This document shows, one piece after another, positions 6,286 to 10,889 of a DNA stretch of 10,889 nt. Within the stretch, counting starts at the first letter, position 1. Each line of letters starts with the position of its first letter. Both the position numbers and the translations under genes were made by a program. The DNA comes from Paracoccaceae bacterium (lineage in GTDB: Bacteria > Pseudomonadota > Alphaproteobacteria > Rhodobacterales > Rhodobacteraceae): positions 1 to 10,889 of the forward strand of contig JAFIEC010000122.1 of NCBI GenBank assembly GCA_020832725.1, written 5' to 3'. The notes under the pieces were generated by a model. That model saw nothing but the letters and a program-made list of their open reading frames with translations. It ran no database searches and had not been told where the DNA came from.

Positions 6286-6291
6286 ATCATA
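6286..6291 (-). promoter_or_regulatory. Likely -10 box for the lipoprotein L,D-transpeptidase gene
   Basis: TATGAT on the - strand matches the consensus at 5/6, and predicts a start near 6279 and a leader of about 22 bases. At 17 bases upstream the would-be -35 is TCCCGC, with no match, so the promoter may need an activator or may be chance. Confidence 0.33.
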
Positions 6292-6372
6292 GCGATGGAC
6301 GGGCCCCGGCGGGAGACGATTTCCGTGCGGCCCCCGATTTCGGGACTGGTCGTGCAGCGGATGTCTCCGCCC

Positions 6373-7680
6373 TCAGGCGCCGGCGTCGATCTCCACCTCG
6401 GCGGCGATCTCGGCCCGGCTGCGCCGCGCCCGTTCGGTGGCCGATTTCAGCTGCCCGCAGGCGGCCATGATGTCCTCGCCACGCGGGGTGCGGATGGGGC
6501 TGGCATAACCGGCCTTGTAGATGATGTCGGCAAAGGCCTCGATCCGCGCCCAGGGGGAGCGGCGATAGGGCGCGCCGGGCCATTCGTTGAAGGGAATGAG
6601 GTTGATCTTGGCCGGGATGCCCGCGATCAGCCGCACCAGGCGGCGGGCGTCCTCGTCGCTGTCGTTCACCCCGTCCAGCATGACGTATTCAAAGGTGATC
6701 CGCTCGGAATTCGACAGCCGCGGATAGGCCCGCAGCGCCTCGAGCAGGGTGGCGATGTTCCAGCGCCTGTTGATCGGCACCAGCCGGTCGCGCACCGCAT
6801 CGGTGGTGGCGTGGAACGAGACCGCCAGCGCACAGCCGATCTCGGTGCCGGTGCGGGCGATCTCGGGCACCACGCCCGAGGTGGACAGCGTGATCCGCCG
6901 CCGGGACAGGCTGATGCCCTCGTTGTCCATGCAGATCAGCATGGCATCGCGCACCGCCTCGAAATTGTAGAGCGGCTCGCCCATGCCCATCAGCACGACA
7001 TTGGACAAAAGCCGCGATTCGTCGCGCGGCGCGCCGGGCACGGGCCATTCGCCCAGATCGTCGCGCGCCACCATCACCTGGCCCACGATCTCGGCCGCGG
7101 TCAGGTTGCGCACCAGCTTCTGGGTGCCGGTGTGGCAGAACGAGCAGGTCAGGGTGCAGCCCACCTGCGAGGAGATGCACAGCGTGCCCCGGTCGGTCTC
7201 GGGAATGTAGACCGTCTCCACTTCGTGGCCGCCGCGAATCCGCAGCAGATACTTGCGGGTGCCGTCGGCGCTTTGCTGGCGGTGGACGACCTCGGGCAGC
7301 GCGATCACGAAATGCCGGGCAAGCTGCGCGCGATAGCCCTTGGCAAGGTTGGTCATGGCGGCGAAGTCGCGCACACCCCAGTGATAGAGCCATTGCCAGA
7401 TCTGGCCGCAGCGCATCCTGACCTGACGCTCGGGGGTGCCGATGCCGCGCAGCGCGTCGGTCAGTTGCGCACGCGTGAGCCCGATCAGGTTCGTGCGCCC
7501 CTCGGGCGTGCCCATGGCGACCAGCTCCGCATGCAGCTGCTCCCGCGTCAGTCCGATGATGTTGGGCAGACCGGTCGCGGGCGCGCGCGGCAGGGTCAGG
7601 ACATCCTGCGTGACGGGTGCCGCGACAGCGGGCGCCCCGGCGACGGAAGACAGGACAGCAGGGTCGGCGGGCGTGGTCAT
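6373..7680 (-). CDS. rlmN: Dual-specificity RNA methyltransferase RlmN
   Basis: RlmN is a radical-SAM enzyme that methylates C2 of A2503 in 23S rRNA and A37 in some tRNAs. The 435 residues carry CTLTCSFC (175-182), the Cx3Cx2C cluster site; Cys168 in TLCISSQVGC, matching the resolving Cys; Cys408 in RGEDIMAACGQL, matching the Cys that carries the transferred methyl; and MGMGEPLYN (231-239), the SAM-binding GEP motif. The start is the ATG at 7680 with GAGG 5 bases before it; the frame runs open to 7749 but without a start signal. The N-terminus is longer than usual and holds a 24-residue tandem duplication (residues 40-84). An IalB-family gene lies 84 bases upstream on the same strand, so read-through is likely. 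Confidence 0.96.
   Translation of the reverse strand: MTTPADPAVLSSVAGAPAVAAPVTQDVLTLPRAPATGLPNIIGLTREQLHAELVAMGTPEGRTNLIGLTRAQLTDALRGIGTPERQVRMRCGQIWQWLYHWGVRDFAAMTNLAKGYRAQLARHFVIALPEVVHRQQSADGTRKYLLRIRGGHEVETVYIPETDRGTLCISSQVGCTLTCSFCHTGTQKLVRNLTAAEIVGQVMVARDDLGEWPVPGAPRDESRLLSNVVLMGMGEPLYNFEAVRDAMLICMDNEGISLSRRRITLSTSGVVPEIARTGTEIGCALAVSFHATTDAVRDRLVPINRRWNIATLLEALRAYPRLSNSERITFEYVMLDGVNDSDEDARRLVRLIAGIPAKINLIPFNEWPGAPYRRSPWARIEAFADIIYKAGYASPIRTPRGEDIMAACGQLKSATERARRSRAEIAAEVEIDAGA
7429..7563 (-). repeat. Tandem 24-residue duplication inside rlmN
   Basis: Residues 40-60 (7501-7563) and 64-84 (7429-7491) share the pattern N-x-IGLTR-x-QL-x3-L-x3-GTPE: 13 of 21 positions are identical with no gap, at a 24-residue period. 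Codons differ at many places, so it is not a fresh duplication or an assembly stutter. The second copy runs straight into the RQVRMR...WQWLYHWG region typical of the family. Confidence 0.8.
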
Positions 7681-7764
7681 GGCGGCCTCAAGCGGGTGGG
7701 CGCGGATGCGCGCCTCCAGCCCATATGGCCGAAGACCCCGCCGGATCAAGCCCCGGCAGCCGGA

Positions 7765-8301
7765 TCAGCGGGTGCAGCGGCGCTCGGCTTCCTCGACGGC
7801 GGCGGTGAAGCCGAACAGCGAAAAGGTATCCGCAGTGCGGGTTCCGCGCGCGGAAAAGCCCACCACCTCGGCCTCGGCTCCGCGCTTCATCGCGGTGATC
7901 AGGCGGGCGTCGTCGCCGGGCGCGGCGGGCCAGGCCCAGTCGCCATCGGTGAACAGCTCGAAGGTGGCATCCCCGATCGTCACCTGCACGGTGGAGCCGG
8001 AGCGATAGGGATAGCCCCCCGTGAAGGCCACCTCTCCGGCCACGTCCGAGCCGGGGCGGTAGGAGACGAACCACAGGATATCGCCCCGCCGCACCGCCAC
8101 GTTGCGCCCGTCGCGGGTATTGGTGGATTCGCGCGCCGTGGAGACCACCCAGCATTCCGTCGGATCGCTCTCGACGAAGACGCTCCAGTCGGTCATTGCC
8201 GCGACACGGTTGCTGGAATCCTGAGCGCTTGCCGCCCCTGCTGCCAGCCCCGCAAGAACCACCGCGGCGCCCAGCTGCCGCGTCCACGCCATCAATGTCA
8301 T
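7765..8301 (-). CDS. Invasion-associated locus B (IalB) family secreted protein
   Basis: The 178 residues begin with a Sec signal peptide (MTLMAWTRQLGAAVVLAGLAAG..., cleavage after ASA at residue 26). The mature part has the IalB-family look: DWSVFVESDPTECWVVS near the front, RRGDILWFVSYRPG in the middle, a short GATFELFTDGDWAWP-like strand pair, MKRGAEAEVVGFSARGT, and a single C-terminal Cys (176) that could pair with Cys50. The family name comes from Bartonella, but many free-living alphaproteobacteria carry such proteins, so no role in invasion is implied; a periplasmic or envelope role is the fair guess. Two starts are credible: ATG 8301 with AGGAG 6 bases before it (chosen), and ATG 8316 with AGAGG 5 bases before it, adding five residues. 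rlmN follows on the same strand. Confidence 0.82.
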   Translation of the reverse strand: MTLMAWTRQLGAAVVLAGLAAGAASAQDSSNRVAAMTDWSVFVESDPTECWVVSTARESTNTRDGRNVAVRRGDILWFVSYRPGSDVAGEVAFTGGYPYRSGSTVQVTIGDATFELFTDGDWAWPAAPGDDARLITAMKRGAEAEVVGFSARGTRTADTFSLFGFTAAVEEAERRCTR

Positions 8302-8307
8302 CGCAGT

Positions 8308-8312
8308 CTCCT
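8308..8312 (-). promoter_or_regulatory. Ribosome binding site favouring ATG 8301 of the IalB-family gene
   Basis: AGGAG on the - strand lies 6 bases before ATG 8301. It overlaps the first codons of the alternative start at 8316, which has its own AGAGG, so both starts might be used. Confidence 0.55.
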
Positions 8313-8445
8313 GCATCGGTGCCTCTTTGTCGCGCCCCGTCCCTTTCCGGGCCCTGCTCTGTGGCGCGCCTGTCACTGCCATGGTTCAGAATAGCGCGAA
8401 GGGACAGGGTCTTTCCAGCCCCTTGCGCGAATTTCCGCCGGGGCC

Positions 8446-9738
8446 TCAGCCATGCTCCCGCAGAACCGATCCGGCAAGGTAGAGCGAGCCGCAGATCAGG
8501 AGGCGCGCGCCCGGCGCGCGGGCGGCGATCCGGGCGACGGCGCGGGCCACATCGGGGGCTTCCTGCGCGGCCAGCCCCGCCCGGCGCGCGATCGCTGCGG
8601 TCTCGTCGGCGGGCAGGGTGGCGGTCTCGCCCGGGACCGATACGGCCTGAAGGCTGGCGGCCCGCGCGGCCAGCGGCTGCAGGAAGCCCGCGACATCCTT
8701 TGTGCGCAGCATCCCGCAGATCAGGTGCAGCGGGCGGGGCGACAGGCGGCCCAATGCCTCGGAGAGGGCCGCCCCCGCCGCCGGGTTGTGCCCGCCGTCC
8801 AGCCACAGCTCGCAGCCCGCGGCCTCGGCCCGCGCCACCAGCGGGCCATGGCGCAGCCGCTGCATGCGGGCGGGCCATTCGGCCCGGGTCACGGCGGCCT
8901 CGCTTGCGGCCTCGCCCGCAGCGGGGCCCAGCCCCAGCAGCCGCAGCCCCGCCAGTGCCGCGCCCGCATTCTGCACCTGATGCGCCCCGATCAGTCCGGG
9001 CAGCGGCAGATCGAGCAGCCCGGTCTCGTCCTCGAAGACCATCCGCCCGCGTTCCTCGCGGGCATGCCAGTGCTGCCCCGCCACCACAAGCGGCGCGCCC
9101 ACCCGGGCGGCGCGGTCCTCGATCACCTCCAGCGCGTCCTCCCGCTGCGGGCCCACGACGCAGGGCACCCCGCGCTTGAGGATGCCGGCCTTCTCTCCGG
9201 CGATCTCGGGCAGGGTCTCGCCCAGGAATTGCTGATGATCGAACGAGACCGGCGTGATCACGCACAGGGCGGGTCGGTCGATCACGTTGGTGGCGTCCAG
9301 CCGCCCGCCCAGCCCCACCTCCAGCAACAGCCAGTCGGCAGGCGCGCGGGCAAAGGCGACGAAGGCCGCGCAGGTGGTGATCTCGAAATAGGTGATGGGC
9401 TCGGTCCCGTTGGCGGCGACGCATTCGTCCAGCACCGCCGACAGATGCGCCTCGGCGATCAGGGCGCCGCCGAGGCGGATGCGCTCGTGAAAGCGAGCCA
9501 GATGGGGCGAGGTATAGGCATGCACATCCGCCCCCGTCGCCTCCAGCCCGGCGCGCAGCATCGCCAGGGTGGAGCCCTTGCCGTTGGTGCCCGCGATGTG
9601 GATCACCGGGGGCACCGCCCGCTCGGGATGGCCCAGCGCCGCCAGCAGCCGGTGCATCCGGCCAAGCGTCAGGTCGATCACCTTGGGATGAAGCGACATC
9701 ATGCGCGCCAGAAGCGCGTCGCTGGCAGCCTGAGTCAC
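8446..9738 (-). CDS. folC: Bifunctional dihydrofolate synthase / folylpolyglutamate synthase FolC
   Basis: FolC is a cytosolic Mur-ligase-type enzyme that adds Glu to dihydropteroate and then further Glu residues to reduced folates. The 430 residues show the P-loop HIAGTNGKGST (47-57), TSPHL with RFHERIR (76-88), LLLEVGLGGRLDATN (137-151), SFDHQQFLGETLPEIAGEKAGI (165-186) with Lys183 matching the carbamylated Lys, the WPARMQRL stretch (288-295), and DGGHNPAAG (314-322). The frame is open far upstream through accD, but the start is GTG at 9738, overlapping the accD stop as GTGA; the next residues, TQAASDALLARMMSLHPKVIDL, fit the family N-terminus. GTG use and overlap suggest translational coupling to accD. 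The gene ends 144 bases before the IalB-family start. Confidence 0.95.
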   Translation of the reverse strand: MTQAASDALLARMMSLHPKVIDLTLGRMHRLLAALGHPERAVPPVIHIAGTNGKGSTLAMLRAGLEATGADVHAYTSPHLARFHERIRLGGALIAEAHLSAVLDECVAANGTEPITYFEITTCAAFVAFARAPADWLLLEVGLGGRLDATNVIDRPALCVITPVSFDHQQFLGETLPEIAGEKAGILKRGVPCVVGPQREDALEVIEDRAARVGAPLVVAGQHWHAREERGRMVFEDETGLLDLPLPGLIGAHQVQNAGAALAGLRLLGLGPAAGEAASEAAVTRAEWPARMQRLRHGPLVARAEAAGCELWLDGGHNPAAGAALSEALGRLSPRPLHLICGMLRTKDVAGFLQPLAARAASLQAVSVPGETATLPADETAAIARRAGLAAQEAPDVARAVARIAARAPGARLLICGSLYLAGSVLREHG

Positions 9739-10712
9739 GCCCCGGGCGCTCCCCCTTGCGGTTTCGCGCCGGTCTTGCCGGCCCCGGCCTTCCCGGCCTC
9801 GGGCGCGGCCTCGGCGGGCTCGGCGACGGGGCCGGGGGCGGGCAGGTCGCCGCGAATGGGCGGGGGCGATCCGGTCAGCATGGCGACGATGGAGATCAGC
9901 TCGTCGCGCATCCTGCCGCGATGGGTCACCCGGTCGAGCATCCCGTGATCGAGGAGGTATTCGGCGCGCTGGAACCCCTCGGGCAGTTTTTCGCGGATGG
10001 TCTGTTCGATCACGCGCGGCCCGGCAAAGCAGATCAGGGCGTTGGGCTCGGCGATCTGCACGTCGCCCAGCATGGCATAGGAGGCCGTCACCCCGCCGGT
10101 GGTGGGATGGGTCAGCACCACGATATAGGGCAGCCCGGCCTCCTTGAGCATCTGCAGCGCGACAATGGTGCGCGGCATCTGCATCAGGCTGAGGATGCCC
10201 TCCTGCATGCGCGCGCCGCCCGCGGCCGAGAACAGGATCAGGGGGCATTTCGCCTTTGTCGCCCGGCGGGCGGCGGCGATGATCGCATTGCCCACATACA
10301 TGCCCATCGATCCGCCCATGAACGAGAAATCCTGCGCGGCGGCGACGATCTCCAGCCGGCCCATGCGGCCATGGGCGACCAGCATCGCCTCGGCCTCGCC
10401 GGTGTCCTTCTGGGCGGTGCGCAGCCGGTCGGGATAACGCTTCTGGTCGCGGAACTGGAGCGGGTCGGCCAGCGGCTTGTCCACCGCCACCTCGGCAAAG
10501 ACACCCCCGTCGAACAGCGCCTCGAAGCGGCGGCGCGGCGCGATATGCATGTGGTGATCGCAGGAGGGGCAGACGTTGAGATTGTCGGCAAGTTCCCGGT
10601 GAAACAGGATGGTCCCGCATTCGGGGCATTTGGTCCACAGGTTCTCGGGCACTTCCCGGCGCGAGAAGAGCGAGTTGATCTTGGGACGGACGTAGTTCGA
10701 GATCCAGTTCAT
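9735..10712 (-). CDS. accD: Acetyl-CoA carboxylase carboxyltransferase beta subunit AccD
   Basis: AccD is the beta half of the carboxyltransferase of acetyl-CoA carboxylase, which makes malonyl-CoA for fatty acid synthesis with AccA. The 325 residues begin MNWISNYVRPKI and carry a four-Cys zinc ribbon, CPEC (29-32) and CPSC (48-51). The crotonase-like domain follows: DFSFMGGSMGMYVGNAI (128-144), SAAGGARMQEGILSLMQM (162-179), HPTTGGVTASYAMLGD (202-217) and GPRVIEQTI (231-239). The last 40 or so residues are a Pro/Ala/Gly/Lys-rich tail with no fold visible, a variable part of the family. No strong ribosome site is seen before the ATG at 10712. folC starts inside its stop codon. Identification is certain. 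Confidence 0.97.
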   Translation of the reverse strand: MNWISNYVRPKINSLFSRREVPENLWTKCPECGTILFHRELADNLNVCPSCDHHMHIAPRRRFEALFDGGVFAEVAVDKPLADPLQFRDQKRYPDRLRTAQKDTGEAEAMLVAHGRMGRLEIVAAAQDFSFMGGSMGMYVGNAIIAAARRATKAKCPLILFSAAGGARMQEGILSLMQMPRTIVALQMLKEAGLPYIVVLTHPTTGGVTASYAMLGDVQIAEPNALICFAGPRVIEQTIREKLPEGFQRAEYLLDHGMLDRVTHRGRMRDELISIVAMLTGSPPPIRGDLPAPGPVAEPAEAAPEAGKAGAGKTGAKPQGGAPGA

Positions 10713-10745
10713 GCGGGTCTGCTGCCCCCCGATGCGCGCCGCGCC

Positions 10746-10774
10746 TAGATAGAGCCGGGGGGCGGCGATTGCAA
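10746..10774 (-). promoter_or_regulatory. Candidate promoter of accD-folC
   Basis: On the - strand TTGCAA (10769-10774) and TATCTA (10746-10751) are 17 bases apart. Matches are 4/6 and 3/6. It predicts a start near 10739 and a leader of about 27 bases. It is the only AT-containing patch before accD, but it lies close to the unreliable end of the window. Confidence 0.35.
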
Positions 10775-10794
10775 TTCCCTCGCAGCCCCGGCAT

Positions 10795-10889
<95 letters not shown>

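Noticed and set aside
6310..6350. Small inverted repeat CCCGA/TCGGG just after the rlmN stop
   Set aside because: The stem is 5 bp with a 2-base loop and no T-tract follows; it is too weak to call a terminator.
7681..7764. TTGATC and TATGGG as a possible rlmN promoter in the gap after the IalB-family gene
   Set aside because: The spacing is 18 and the -10 matches only 3/6, in very GC-rich DNA; read-through from upstream explains expression as well.
6280..8394. Open frame of 704 codons on the + strand
   Set aside because: It is antisense to rlmN and the IalB-family gene, both of which have clear family motifs. Its translation is rich in Gly, Arg, Ala and His with no recognisable domain, as expected when a GC-rich coding strand is read backwards.
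8302..8445. Gap between folC and the IalB-family gene searched for a promoter and a terminator
   Set aside because: A TATTCT box is present on the - strand, but no acceptable -35 lies 16-18 bases upstream, and the possible stems (GCCCC/GGGGC) are only 5 bp with long loops. Nothing was firm enough to annotate.
9739..10794. Upstream extension of the folC frame through accD
   Set aside because: The extra 350 or so residues are out-of-frame accD with low-complexity Arg/Pro/Ala composition. The GTG at 9738 gives a normal FolC length and N-terminus.

Overview
The window is about 10.9 kb of very GC-rich chromosomal DNA from an alphaproteobacterium, most likely the Rhodobacteraceae. That placement is an inference from base composition, the protein styles (LolA, IalB family, RlmN, QueG) and gene content; no rRNA or other marker is present. 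It starts inside lolA and ends in a stretch of almost pure C, so it is probably a whole contig or a contig end. Almost every base is explained by 12 intact genes and one 5'-truncated gene. I see no insertion sequence, phage gene, CRISPR array, tRNA or rRNA.

Left block, + strand (1-4046): truncated lolA (lipoprotein chaperone), mtgA (peptidoglycan glycosyltransferase), a glutathione S-transferase, queG (epoxyqueuosine reductase) and an NAD(P)-binding SDR-type protein whose start overlaps the queG stop. A strong hairpin at 4083-4108 closes this block and also serves the small gene converging on it.

Middle block (4135-6256), cell envelope: a 57-residue secreted or membrane mini-protein (-), a Tat-exported L,D-transpeptidase-like protein (-), a CAP-domain lipoprotein (+) and a second, lipoprotein L,D-transpeptidase (-). 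The Tat transpeptidase and the CAP gene diverge from a compact back-to-back promoter region in which both predicted -35 boxes are TTGAAT and form a perfect 7-bp inverted repeat.

Right block, - strand (6373-10712), in transcription order: accD (acetyl-CoA carboxylase beta), folC (folate synthesis and polyglutamylation), an IalB-family secreted protein, and rlmN (23S rRNA and tRNA A2-methyltransferase). accD and folC overlap by GTGA, which suggests translational coupling.

Most of this is ordinary housekeeping and envelope sequence. The points worth a second look are a Cys-to-Ser change at a conserved iron-sulfur position of QueG, a 24-residue tandem duplication near the RlmN N-terminus, the uncharacterised 57-aa protein, the symmetrical divergent promoter, and the G/C-only window end, which looks artefactual. 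I found no convincing undescribed multi-gene system.
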